Below, one piece after another: positions 17,244 to 27,400 of a stretch of DNA of 64,000 nt; within the stretch, counting starts at the first letter, position 1; the number at the start of each line of letters is the position of its first letter. The stretch comes from DATFYM01 sp035315065 (lineage in GTDB: Bacteria > Acidobacteriota > Terriglobia > UBA7540): contig DATFYM010000207.1 of the NCBI GenBank assembly GCA_035315065.1, positions 1 through 64,000 on the forward strand. Direction: 5' to 3'. A program made the translations under genes and the position numbers. The notes beneath the pieces are model-generated. The model searched no databases. It saw only the letters and a list, made by a program, of their open reading frames with translations, and was not told where the DNA came from.

Positions 17244-17708
17244 GTGGAAGAGCGATTCATGCTGGACGCGATCCAGCTTGCGGTGGAGAACGTCAAGAAC
17301 GGCGGAGGGCCCTTCGCCGCACTGGTGGTGAAGGACGGCGCCGTGATCGCGAGCGGCGTCAACCAGGTAACGCCCACCAACGATCCGACGGCGCACGCGG
17401 AAGTGGTGGCCATTCGCAACGCCTGCCGGAAGTTGAACAGCTTTCAGCTCGTGGACTGTGAAATCTACACCACGTGCGAGCCCTGCCCGATGTGCCTGGG
17501 AGCCACCTATTGGGCCCGGCCGGCGCGGGTGTATTATGCCAGCACACGAGAAGATGCGGCGCGCGCCGGGTTTGACGATTCGTTCATCTACGACCAACTG
17601 GAGTTGCCGCAGTCGGAACGCGCCATCCCGTGTATTCCAGTGTCGCATGCCGAGGCCTCAGCACCCTTCCGGGCATGGGAACAGCAGCAGGACAAGGTCC
17701 CATATTGA
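17244..17708 (+). CDS. guaD: Guanine deaminase (cytidine-deaminase fold)
   Basis: 154 residues from the GTG at 17244, with GGGGAGGA as ribosome site. Zinc ligands are in THAEV-type HAEV (H51, catalytic E53) and PCPMC (C81, C84). The phrase CEPCPMCLGATYWARPARVYYASTREDAARAGFDDSFIY is close to Bacillus GuaD, so guanine rather than tRNA adenosine is the likely substrate. It would feed xanthine to the xanthine dehydrogenase at 39038-42810. It is the last gene of the urease run and links urease to purine breakdown. Confidence 0.9.
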   Translation: MEERFMLDAIQLAVENVKNGGGPFAALVVKDGAVIASGVNQVTPTNDPTAHAEVVAIRNACRKLNSFQLVDCEIYTTCEPCPMCLGATYWARPARVYYASTREDAARAGFDDSFIYDQLELPQSERAIPCIPVSHAEASAPFRAWEQQQDKVPY

Positions 17709-19016
17709 GGGCCAACGAGGGAATAGGGAATAGGGGGTCGGCGAAGGCGGTAGCTGGATTACCGCAGTCCAAGGCACGGACCTTCGGATCAAGGTGAGGC
17801 GGCCCGAGAGGCAGGGGTAGTTTCCTAATTTGGATTTGGCTAATCTTCGTATTCATAATCGGCGTCCGGGTAGTCCATTCCGGTCACCAGGGGAGTGAGT
17901 CCCTAGGCAGGGAGTTGCTGGGTGCCCAGATACCTAAAAAAGTACTTAACTTCTCTGAAAAGACATGGTATTTTATTATTTGGGTGCTTCGATTGCCCTG
18001 TTTGAATCCGCGAGCCACTTTGGCTCGGGAGGGGGACCTGAATTTAGCGCGCTTGCCCGGTCTAAGACCGATTTTGACGAGTATATCCATAGTTAATGAT
18101 CACCAATTGCTTTTGCAGCACAAGGATTGAGATTGGTCAGCAACCGGCTTAGTGCCGCACGTCTCAGGACTTGGGCTTGCCCCAGAAAGGGGACTGATCG
18201 AGAAGCCATTGAAAGTAAACGGCTTAAAGGAAAGTCAATCAATATCTATTTTGTTTTCTATAAGATGAGCGCATTTCGAGCGAACGAAATATTCAGCGTT
18301 CGGCCTGTTGTTATGTTCGGGATAGGTGGTGTTTGGCGGAAAAAATTCGTTCGCGTCGAATCGCCCTATCGCGAAATCGGTTCCGCTGGCAAGTTCGAAA
18401 CTCCAAAGCCGAGATTTGTCCGTGGCAAATAGTTGGCAAATTCTGGCATCTTCTGCCTAGAGACGTGGCAAGAAATGGCAGAATTAACGGGATTTTTCGC
18501 TACCGGTGCGTCGAATTTGAACCCTAGAGAAGCAGGAGAAAACCGGAAGGAAACAGAGATCTTCCATGGATTCAGCGAATTATCGTGCGACGGCCCTCCC
18601 ACTCTCACGATTGCTGATTCGCGACAGAGTGGGGCGGAGGAACATGGGGTGCCCCTCGAAAAGAAACAAAATTGGAGATGAGGTGAAAAATGGGAAACGG
18701 AGGGCATCTTCACACGGGAGCCGTGATATCCTCTGATTTCATGAATATAACCCCGGTTGCATCACATCCGATTGCTGAATTGCAAGAACCTCTAGTTTGA
18801 GACCGAAGCGGGGCAGTTGAATTGGCAAACGAAGTAGGGCGAGATGAAAGCAAGTGGAAGGGTCCGTCCGTTTTCGGACAATGACCTTTCTTCCTGAGGT
18901 GGAAGATAAAGAGGAGCGCACCAAGGCGTCATAGCCAGTCAAGCGCAGAATGTCGGTAGATGTCATAGAACAGGATTGGAACAAACGGGGGTCGTCGGCA
19001 AGGGAAGGATCGTCTT
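17709..19016. other. 1.3-kb region without a convincing gene
   Basis: Composition is visibly less GC-rich than the flanks. Frames at 17915-18130, 18127-18432 and 18433-18681 are open but show no recognisable domain, no ribosome sites and poor codon bias. A heptad tract (gaatagg) lies at 17720-17735. It may be a decayed gene or inserted DNA; nothing can be assigned. Confidence 0.5.
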
Positions 19017-21806
19017 ATGAAACCAACTTTTGTGTCGCGCACCCAGAGGAAAAGGATGAGCTCCTCGCAGGTTTCGAGCCTGCGGTTTCCACCTCCGAAC
19101 ATCGGCAACTGCCGAGGCAATAGGATCATCTCCGCGATCATATCGTGGTTCGTGCTCCAGGCCGTGATCGCGTTGCCAGTCCCGCTTGCCGGGTCCGCCA
19201 TGGCGGGACCGGCGGCTCCGGCCAATCTGCGCTGCCAGTACCTCACCAACCCGCTTGGCATTGACGTCACCCAGCCGCGCTTTGCCTGGGTGCTGGAACA
19301 CTCCGAGCGCGGCGAGACGCAGTCCGCTTATCAGGTGCTGGTGGCGACGAGCGCGGAGAACTTGAGCCACGATCACGGCGACGCGTGGGACAGCGGCAAG
19401 ATGGCCTCCGACGATTCCACGCAGGTTGCTTACGCCGGCAAGGCGCTGGAGAGCGGCCATCGTTATTACTGGAAAGTTCGCGCGTGGGATAAGGGCGGCG
19501 CAGCGAGCCCCTACAGCCACCCGGCATGGTTTGAAATGGGACTTCTCTCTCCCAGCGATTGGAAGGGCGAGTGGATCGGCGGCGCCAACCAACTTCGCAC
19601 CGAGTTCAAACTGGCGGATTCCGTCATGCTCGCTCGCGCCACCATCGCCGGCGTCGGCTACTACGAACTGCACGTGAACGGCGTCAGGATCGGCTCCAGC
19701 GTCCTCGACCCCGCCTGGACCACTTACGAAAAGCGCGTCCTCTACGCCACGTACGACGTCACCCCCTACGTCCAGGGTGGCGCGAATGCCATTGGCGTGA
19801 TGCTGGGCCAAGGCTGGTTTGCCTCGCGAGCGTTGCGGTTTCAGCTCGATGTGGAACTCGCGGACGGCCGTCACTTTCAGGTTCAGAGCAATACGTCCTG
19901 GAAGGCCAGGAATGGCCCCGTGGTGAGCGACAGCGTTTACAACGGCGAGATCTATGACGCGCGGCTGGAGGCGCCCGGCTGGGATCGCAGCGGCTTCGAC
20001 GATTCCGCTTGGAGCACGGCGCAGAGCGTGCCCGGGCCTCAGGGAGTTCTCTCCGCCGAGATGATGCCGCCCATCCGCGACGTGGATACCCTGGTGCCGC
20101 TCTCGATGAGGAGTCCCAGACCGGGAGTCTATGTTTACGACATGGGGCAGAACATGAGCGGCTGGGCCGAGCTGCGCGTGCGCGGTCCTCGTGGCGCTGC
20201 CGTCAAGATGCGCTTCGCCGAGCTGGCCGACGACGATGGCACCATCAATCGCGACGACATTCGCGCCGCCAAGGCCAGCGATACTTACATCCTGCGCGGC
20301 CCGGGCATCCTGCGCGGCGAAGACGACGAGGTTTACAATCCCCACTTCACCTATCACGGATTCCGGTACGTGGAGGTGACGGGCTACCCGGGCACGCCCA
20401 GCCTCGATTCCATTCGCGGGCGCGTGGTGCACAGCGCCGTCGCGCCCGTCGGCAGCTTCGTCGCCTCCAAGCAGATCCTCAATCAGATTCAACGCCTCAT
20501 TCGCTGGTCACAGCTCACCAACTTGTTCGGCATTCCCACCGATTGCGACCAGCGCGACGAGCGCCAGGGCTGGATGGGCGACGCCCAGGTAACGGCGGAA
20601 GAGGCCATGATGAATTTCGATATGGCCGCGTTTTACACCAACTTCGTGCGCGACATCCGCGACGTCCAGGCGAGCGACGGCACCATCACCGACACGGTCC
20701 CGCACCGCTACGGCAGCCGCCCCGCCGACCCCGCTTGGGGCACGGCCTTCCCGCTCATTTGTTGGCATATGTGGCAGCAGTACGGCGACCGCCGCATCCT
20801 GGAAGAAAACTACGATAGCCTGAAGAAGTACGTAGAGTTCCTGCGCAGCCGCGCCCCGGACAACGTGCTGCGTTACAGCTACTATGGCGATTGGGTGGCG
20901 ATCGATCACACGCCGGGCGAACTCGTTTCCGACGCCTATTATTACTACGACGTGGAGATTCTCAGGGACATCGCCGCCATTCTGGGGAAGAGTGCGGACT
21001 CGCAGGCTTACGCCCAACTGGCGGATCAGGTCCGAGCCGCTTTCAATCAAACGTTTCTCGACACCAAGGCCGGAACCTATGCCAATGGCACGCAGACGGC
21101 CCACGCCCTGGCGCTCTTTCTCGGCCTCGTGCCCAACGAGCAGCGCGGCGCGGTGGCCGGCCACCTGACCGACGACATCTCGTATGCGCACAACACGCAC
21201 GTCACCACGGGCTTTATCGGCGTGAAGGTGCTGATGCCGGCGCTCACCGAGATCGGGCGCTCCGACTTGGCCTACGAGCTGGCGGTGCAAACAACGTACC
21301 CAAGCTGGGGGTACATGGTGGAAAACGGGGCCACCACGCTGTGGGAACTGTGGGAGAACAAACGCGGGCCCTCGATGAACTCGCACGACCACGCTATGTT
21401 CGGCAGCGTGGGCGCCTGGTTCTATAACGCGCTGGCGGGCATCAACCTCAGCGCCGATGGCGCCGGCTACCGACACATTCGGATTGAACCGCAGGTGGTG
21501 GAGGACCTCCACTGGGTGAGCGCGACGGTGGAAACGATTCGTGGCACCGTGTCATCGTCGTGGACGCACTCGCCGGGCGAGATCACGCTGGACGTGACGA
21601 TTCCGGTGAACAGCGATGCCAAGGTGGTGGTACCCAAGGAAGAAGAGATGACGGCAGTAACCGTTCGTGAAGGCGACCGGATTGTGTGGCAGAATGACGA
21701 GTTCGTCCCCGGCGACCCCGGCGTGACGGGCGCAAGCGCCGGCCATGGCGACATCACGTTCGAGGTGGGGTCGGGACACTATGCGTTTCGACTGACCGGA
21801 GAGTAG
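19017..21806 (+). CDS. Alpha-L-rhamnosidase (GH78), exported
   Basis: 929 residues. An N-terminal signal-like segment precedes APANLRCQYLTNPLGIDVTQPRFAWVLE, the usual opening Fn3-like domain. Then come a carbohydrate-binding domain (DWKGEWIGG ... YYELHVNGVRIGSSVLDPAWTTYEKR), and the (alpha/alpha)6 catalytic barrel with DCDQRDERQGWMGDAQ, carrying the general-acid region, and WGYMVENGATTLWELWE with the second catalytic carboxylate. It releases terminal L-rhamnose from plant or microbial glycans. The ATG at 19017 has an AGGGAAGG site. Next gene is the FAH-family hydrolase, a possible rhamnose-catabolism partner. Confidence 0.93.
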   Translation: MKPTFVSRTQRKRMSSSQVSSLRFPPPNIGNCRGNRIISAIISWFVLQAVIALPVPLAGSAMAGPAAPANLRCQYLTNPLGIDVTQPRFAWVLEHSERGETQSAYQVLVATSAENLSHDHGDAWDSGKMASDDSTQVAYAGKALESGHRYYWKVRAWDKGGAASPYSHPAWFEMGLLSPSDWKGEWIGGANQLRTEFKLADSVMLARATIAGVGYYELHVNGVRIGSSVLDPAWTTYEKRVLYATYDVTPYVQGGANAIGVMLGQGWFASRALRFQLDVELADGRHFQVQSNTSWKARNGPVVSDSVYNGEIYDARLEAPGWDRSGFDDSAWSTAQSVPGPQGVLSAEMMPPIRDVDTLVPLSMRSPRPGVYVYDMGQNMSGWAELRVRGPRGAAVKMRFAELADDDGTINRDDIRAAKASDTYILRGPGILRGEDDEVYNPHFTYHGFRYVEVTGYPGTPSLDSIRGRVVHSAVAPVGSFVASKQILNQIQRLIRWSQLTNLFGIPTDCDQRDERQGWMGDAQVTAEEAMMNFDMAAFYTNFVRDIRDVQASDGTITDTVPHRYGSRPADPAWGTAFPLICWHMWQQYGDRRILEENYDSLKKYVEFLRSRAPDNVLRYSYYGDWVAIDHTPGELVSDAYYYYDVEILRDIAAILGKSADSQAYAQLADQVRAAFNQTFLDTKAGTYANGTQTAHALALFLGLVPNEQRGAVAGHLTDDISYAHNTHVTTGFIGVKVLMPALTEIGRSDLAYELAVQTTYPSWGYMVENGATTLWELWENKRGPSMNSHDHAMFGSVGAWFYNALAGINLSADGAGYRHIRIEPQVVEDLHWVSATVETIRGTVSSSWTHSPGEITLDVTIPVNSDAKVVVPKEEEMTAVTVREGDRIVWQNDEFVPGDPGVTGASAGHGDITFEVGSGHYAFRLTGE

Positions 21807-21813
21807 GGAAAAT

Positions 21814-21960
21814 CAGAAGACAGAAGGCAGAAAGCAGAATGCAAGAAGCAAACTACTATCGAAGAGGAGAGAAATCCGCAGGCATTCGGTCGGACTCAAT
21901 CAATCGTGAACGAAGGCGAGACAACGTTCTCTGACCTTCAACATTCGACCTTCGACTGTG
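21814..21960. repeat. Heptad tracts (GCAGAAG and CCTTCGA families)
   Basis: Units gcagaag, gcagaaa, gcagaat, gcaagaa after the GH78 stop, then ccttcaa, cattcga, ccttcga, ctgtgga before the FAH-family gene. Confidence 0.65.
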
Positions 21961-21973
21961 GACTGCTAAGGCT

Positions 21974-22969
21974 ATGAAACTAGTTACCTATATGATCGAA
22001 GAGGAAACGCGCGTGGGCGCGGTGCAGGGCGAAAACATTATTGACATCTGTGCTGCTTTCGAGCTGGCGGCCGATCAAGATGTCGGGCAAAGGTGGATGC
22101 GAGAAACTTACCAGGGGGGGAAGATGGACGAAACGGAGGAACTGGAGCTTGCTGAGGGCGTCGAACCGGTTGACATGATAGAACTGCTCGAGGTCGACCT
22201 TGGCTCGGACTCGCTCGGCACGGTGGACCGCGTCACGCGCTGGGCGCTAACCCAGATCGATTCGACCGAATTCCCTGAGAATCTGCTCGTTCCTCTCGCT
22301 TCGACTCGCTTGCTGGCACCGATTGAGCGGCCCGGCAAGATCACTTGCATCGGCCTCAACTATGCCGATCACGCCCGCGAACAAGGCATCGAGCCGCCTG
22401 CCAGTCCCATCTTCTTCGTGAAGACCGCCAACACCATCTGCGGCCCGGGCGATCCCATCGTCCTGCCGCCCAACTCGACCCAGGTGGACTACGAGGCGGA
22501 GTTCGCGGTGGTGATCGGCAAAGGCGGTAAGAACATCCCTGAGGAGCGGGCGATGGAGCACGTGGCCGGCTACATGATCCTGAACGACGTGAGCGCGCGC
22601 GACATGCAGTTCGGCGACAAGCAGTGGTACCGAGGCAAGAGTTGCGACACTTTCGCGCCTTGCGGCCCTTGGATCGTGACCAAGGACGAAGTTCCCGATC
22701 CCCACAACGTGCGCATCTCGCTCACGCTGAACGGCCAGACCATGCAGGACTCCAATACTTCCAACCTCGTTTTCAAAGTGCCGTATCTGATCAGTTACCT
22801 CTCGCAATCCGTGACGTGGGAGCCGGGCGACATCATCTCCACCGGCACGCCGCCGGGCGTCGGCGTCTTCCGCAAGCCCCCGGTGTTCCTCAGGGCCGGC
22901 GATACCGTAAGCGTTACGGTGGAGCGTCTGGGGACGCTGACGAATCCGGTGGTGGGAAGTAAGCAGTAG
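21974..22969 (+). CDS. Fumarylacetoacetate hydrolase (FAH) family enzyme
   Basis: 331 residues. The C-terminal FAH domain has KITCIGLNYADHAREQG, the metal-ligand stretch DYEAEFAVVIGKGG (Glu/Asp ligands), YMILNDVSARDMQ, and STGTPPGVGVFRKPP. The family cleaves or hydrates C-C bonds in 2-oxo acid derivatives. Beside a rhamnosidase it could be the 2,4-diketo-3-deoxy-L-rhamnonate hydrolase of non-phosphorylated rhamnose catabolism. In a purine cluster that lacks the last step it could also act on ureidoglycolate, since FAH-family members are sometimes annotated so. Neither is proven by sequence. Confidence 0.85.
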   Translation: MKLVTYMIEEETRVGAVQGENIIDICAAFELAADQDVGQRWMRETYQGGKMDETEELELAEGVEPVDMIELLEVDLGSDSLGTVDRVTRWALTQIDSTEFPENLLVPLASTRLLAPIERPGKITCIGLNYADHAREQGIEPPASPIFFVKTANTICGPGDPIVLPPNSTQVDYEAEFAVVIGKGGKNIPEERAMEHVAGYMILNDVSARDMQFGDKQWYRGKSCDTFAPCGPWIVTKDEVPDPHNVRISLTLNGQTMQDSNTSNLVFKVPYLISYLSQSVTWEPGDIISTGTPPGVGVFRKPPVFLRAGDTVSVTVERLGTLTNPVVGSKQ

Positions 22970-23112
22970 GCAGAAGGCAGGAGGCAGTGAGCAGAAGGCA
23001 AGTTGTGCAAAGGTGAACGTTGAAGGATAAAGAGCCAGGTGGTGTCACTTGCCGATAAAGAGTCGCAGGGCGCGAGCGGCCTCCTGCCTACTGCCCTACT
23101 GCCTACTGCCCT
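22968..23112. repeat. Heptad inverted repeat (GCAGAAG/CTACTGC family)
   Basis: Left arm ggcagaaggcaggaggcag units, right arm cctactgccctactgcctactgcc, complementary in long stretches. It sits between the convergent FAH and lactonase genes and covers the lactonase stop. Confidence 0.7.
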
Positions 23113-24272
23113 CCGCTGGCCACAAACGTGACGCAGACCGGCGAAGGCGCATCGAGCACCGGCCCGGTGGGCGTGAGCCGTCCCGTGTTGGGATCGATGT
23201 GGAAGACCACAATGGTATCGGAGTCCTGATTGGCGGCGAACAGGTAGGCGCCTGTCGGGTCGATAGCAAAGTTGCGTGGCGTCTTCCCCTGTGTCGAGAC
23301 GAACTCTACCGGCGTGAGCGTGCCGTTAAGGGTCTCGATCGCGAACACCGCGATGCTGTTGTGGCCGCGATTCGAGCCGTAAAGGAAGCGGCCATCGCCT
23401 GACACCGCGATTTCGGCGCAGTCGTTGGCGCCCTTGAAATCTTTGGGCAGCGTCGAGATTGTTTGCAGCTTGTGCAAGGCGCCTTTGCCTTCGTCGTAAG
23501 AAAACGCAGTGACGCTCGACCCGATTTCGTTGATCAAGTAAGCGAACCTTCCGCTGGGATGAAAAGCAAAGTGCCGCGGCCCCGCTCCAGGATCGGCCTT
23601 GGCAAAGGGAGGATCATGGGGCGCCAACGTACCGTGTGCCGGATCGAAGCGGTAGACCAGGAGCTGGTCCAGGCCGAGGTCGGCCGCGAGGGCAAAGCGA
23701 TTGTCCGGCGAGGTGAGGATGCAGTGGGCGTGCGGACCCTGCTGGCGCTGGGGGTTCACGCTGTGCCCGGTGTGCTGGATAAAAGCCGAAGCCTCGCCCA
23801 GACGGCCGTGCGCGAGCCTCGGGAATGCGGCGACGCTGCCGCCGTCGTAGTTCGCCACCAGGACGTATTTGCCGGTCTTGTCCAGCGAGACGTGGCAGGG
23901 GCCCGGCCCGCCCGAGGCCACTTCGTTGAGGAAGGTGAGCGCGCCGGTGTGCGGATTGATGGCGAAGGCGCTCACGCCGCCGCTCTTGCGGCCCTGGTAA
24001 TCCGCGACCTCGTTCACAGCATAAAGGAATCGACGGCTGGGATCGACCGCGAGGAACGATGGATTAACGCTCTCCGCCACCAGTCCCCTTGAGACTAGCT
24101 GGCCGGTCGAGGCGTCGAAGCGATAAGCGTAGACCCCTTTGCTCTTGGGCCCCGTGTACGTGCCGACGTAGACCCAATACTGGCCTTTCGCCACCTTGTT
24201 GTCAGCACCCCTAGCGCCGGGTGTTATCAACAGAAGCGCAATCGTCGCGACGACAACAGTTGGGCGCCACAT
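23103..24272 (-). CDS. Exported lactonase-family beta-propeller protein
   Basis: 389 residues with a signal peptide (MWRPTVVVATIALLLITPGARG). The body repeats the blade pattern PSFLAVDPSRRFLYAVNE, HVSLDKTGKYVLVANY, HCILTSPDNRFALAADLG and so on, which is the seven-bladed propeller of the 6-phosphogluconolactonase (YbhE/Pgl) family. The signal peptide argues against a role in the cytoplasmic pentose phosphate route; an extracytoplasmic sugar lactone is more likely. It lies inside the sugar island, divergent from the GH2 gene. Confidence 0.88.
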   Translation of the reverse strand: MWRPTVVVATIALLLITPGARGADNKVAKGQYWVYVGTYTGPKSKGVYAYRFDASTGQLVSRGLVAESVNPSFLAVDPSRRFLYAVNEVADYQGRKSGGVSAFAINPHTGALTFLNEVASGGPGPCHVSLDKTGKYVLVANYDGGSVAAFPRLAHGRLGEASAFIQHTGHSVNPQRQQGPHAHCILTSPDNRFALAADLGLDQLLVYRFDPAHGTLAPHDPPFAKADPGAGPRHFAFHPSGRFAYLINEIGSSVTAFSYDEGKGALHKLQTISTLPKDFKGANDCAEIAVSGDGRFLYGSNRGHNSIAVFAIETLNGTLTPVEFVSTQGKTPRNFAIDPTGAYLFAANQDSDTIVVFHIDPNTGRLTPTGPVLDAPSPVCVTFVASGGQ

Positions 24273-24471
24273 CGATGTTAGGTCTCCTTCTCCGGTCGGG
24301 CCGGGAGGTTAAGAGTAAAGGATAAGGGCCACAGGGTAAAGAGTGAAAATCGTTCAATTCGACCGAAGCCGTAGAGGTGCCGGCCCCGTCCTTGAACTGA
24401 GCCTGTGGCCAACGTATAATCACCAGTCGCCAGCGATGCCCGAGAGCGCGCCGAGTGATGCGGAGGTGGGA

Positions 24472-27400
24472 ATGTCGACTTCGAGGCGAACCTTCCTGAC
24501 GAGGGCGATTGCTGGCGCGGTGGCAGCAAAAGCAGGGGTGCCAGGCCCCGCTAACGTTTCAAGCGCGGCGGGAGCAAACTCGGGTTACGAGAACGACGCT
24601 GGCTCCGGATCGCCCTCCGACCCGCAGGAGTACACGCGTGGAGTGGGCGTCTACCCCGGTGATCCGCGGCAGGATTTCGGTCCCACGTTGGTGCCGGCTG
24701 ACTCCACTTATCGCAACCTGGCGCTACGGCGACCCGCCTATCATTCCAGTAGCTACGACTACAACCTCACGGCCCAACTGGTGACAGACGGGATCAAGGA
24801 CACGCGCCTTCCCGCCTGGGTTTCGGCCTCGGCCGGCTTTCGCGGCGAGCTTCCCAAAAACGAGCGCGAGTTTTTCCTGGACCACAACGCCACCAGCAAC
24901 GTCGAAATCCGGTTCGGCCCCGCGTCGGTCCAGGTACGATTGGGCGGCGGTGAGAGCGTTCCGCAGGTTGACCGCGTTGACCTGCTGGTGGTGGCGCAGA
25001 CGAGGGGACCGAAGCCTGCGGGACTCGTTTTCTCGGTGTCCACCTCCGACGACGGCCGCGCCTGGAAGGAAGTCGGCAGTGTCTCCGGACCCGAGCCTAT
25101 CTCGCTGGCTGGCTATCCGCCGGGCTTTGCGCAGGTGGGACAACTCTTCGCGCCTTCCATCGCGTTGGGCGCTCCCGCCGAGAGCCGCGTCTACCGGGTC
25201 GACTGCCGGGCCTCCAACGTGATGGACTGGCAAATCTGCGAGGTGGCGTTTTTCCACAGCAGCCAGCGGGTGGAAATCGGCGGGCCGTACGGCTTCACCA
25301 GCGCCTGGATGAGCGCGGGTCTGGGCGAAGAGTGGGTGTATGTCGATCTCGGCGTCGGCTGTGAGTTCGACCGGGTGAAGTTGTACTGGATCGCACGCGC
25401 GACGGAAGGCTCCCTCCAGGTTTCGGACGACGCGCAAAGCTGGAAGGACATCCACGTTCTCCCGGAATCGACGGACTCTACGGACGACGTGAAGCTGGCC
25501 GAGCCCGTCAAGGGAAGATACCTGCGGTTGCTGATGAAGCGGCCCGCGTCACCGTACGGCTACATCCTGAGCGAGCTCGAGGTGTACGGGCGGGGCGGGT
25601 TCGTGGCGCAGCCGAAACCGCAGCCTGCGGCGCGAAGTGACGGCCGGCTGGACCTGTCCGGCGGGGCTTGGCGCTTGCAGCGGGATTCGCTGCTGACCGC
25701 CGGCGGCGAGACGCTTTCCAAGGTGGGATTCCAGGACGACGATTGGGTGGTGTCCACGGTTCCGGGCACGGTACTCACGAGCTTCGTGAACGTGGGAGCA
25801 CTGCCCGATCCAAATTACGCCGACAACCAACTCATGATCTCGGATTCGTTCTTCTACGCCGACTTCTGGTATCGCAATGAATTCACCGCCCCTTTCATCC
25901 AGCCCGGCCAGCACGCCTGGCTGAACTTCGACGGCATCAACTGGAAAGCGGACGTTTTTCTAAACGGGGAAAAGCTCGGACGCATCGAGGGCGGGTTCAT
26001 GCGCGGCCGCTTCGACGTTACCAGCCGACTGCATCTCGGCGAGAAGAACGCCCTGGCCGTCTGCGTGCGAAAGAACGCGACACCGGGAAGCGTGAAGCAG
26101 AAGACGTTCGAGAGCGCGGGCAAGAACGGGGGAGCGCTGGGGGCCGACAACCCCACCTATCACGCGTCCATCGGCTGGGACTGGATCCCTACCATTCGCG
26201 GCAGAAACACCGGCATCTGGAATGACGTCTACCTTACCGTCAGCGGCCCGGTGACGATAGACGACCCGTTCGTCACCACCACCCTTCCGCTGCCCGACAC
26301 GTCGCGCGCCGCCGTCAAGATCGAGGCTACTCTTGTCAACCACAGCTCCCAGCCCCTGACGGGAACCTTGCGCGGGCGATTCGGAGAGGTTGGGTTCGCG
26401 CAGCCGGTGAAGCTCAATCCCTCCGCCACCCAGCAGGTCACGCTCGACCCCGCCAGCGTCCCCGCGTTGCGGCTGAAGGATCCCCAGCTCTGGTGGCCGG
26501 CGGGATACGGGGAAGCGCACCTCTATACCGTGGAGCTGAAAGTCGAGGCAGACGGCGCCGTGTCCGACCAGAAGAGCTTCCAGACCGGAGTGCGCCAGAT
26601 GAGCTACAGCGACGAGGGCGGCGCGCTCCGGATCTGGATCAACGGCCGGCGGTTCGTGCCCCGCGGCGGCAACTGGGGCTTCGGCGAGTCCATGCTGCGC
26701 TACCGCGGGCGCGAGTACGACGTGGCCGTCGGCTACCATCGCGACATGAACTTCACCATGATCCGTAACTGGGTGGGTCAGGTGGGCGAGGATGAGTTTT
26801 ACGAGGCGTGCGACCGGCACGGCGTCATGGTGTGGCAGGACTTCTGGCTGGCCAATCCCTGGGATGGTCCCGACCCCGACGATGACGCGTTGTTCCTGCG
26901 CAACGTGCGGGACACGGTCTTGCGCCTCCGCAATCATCCCTCCATCGGACTCTACGTCGGACGCAACGAGGGCTATCCGCCGCCGCTGCTGGAGAGCGGC
27001 ATCCGCCAAGCCCTGGCGGAGCTGCACCCCGGTCTGCACTACATTCCTAGCTCCGCCGACGATACAGTGAGCGGGCACGGACCCTACATGGCGCTGCCGC
27101 CCGAGTTTTATTTCGCCCAGCGAGCCACCACCAAAATCCACAGCGAGCTGGGCATGCCCAATATTCCGCCTATGGAGAGCGTCCGCGCCATGATGCCGGA
27201 GTCAGCGCTGTGGCCGCAGGGGCTGATGTGGGGCCTGCACGACTTCTGCCTCGAGGGCGCGCAGGGCGGCGACGGGTTCCGCAAGATGATCGAAACACGG
27301 TACGGGGGCGCCAGCAACGTCGAGGAATGGGTTTCCCTGGCCCAGTTCGTGAACTACGAGGGCCATCGCGCCATGTTCGAAGCGCAAGGCCAGCATCGCA

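Noticed and set aside
17915..18681. Three open frames in the guaD-GH78 gap
   Set aside because: No domain, no ribosome sites, codon use unlike the neighbours.
23103..24272. Cytoplasmic 6-phosphogluconolactonase of the pentose phosphate pathway
   Set aside because: The signal peptide and sugar-island context argue for an exported lactonase-family protein instead.
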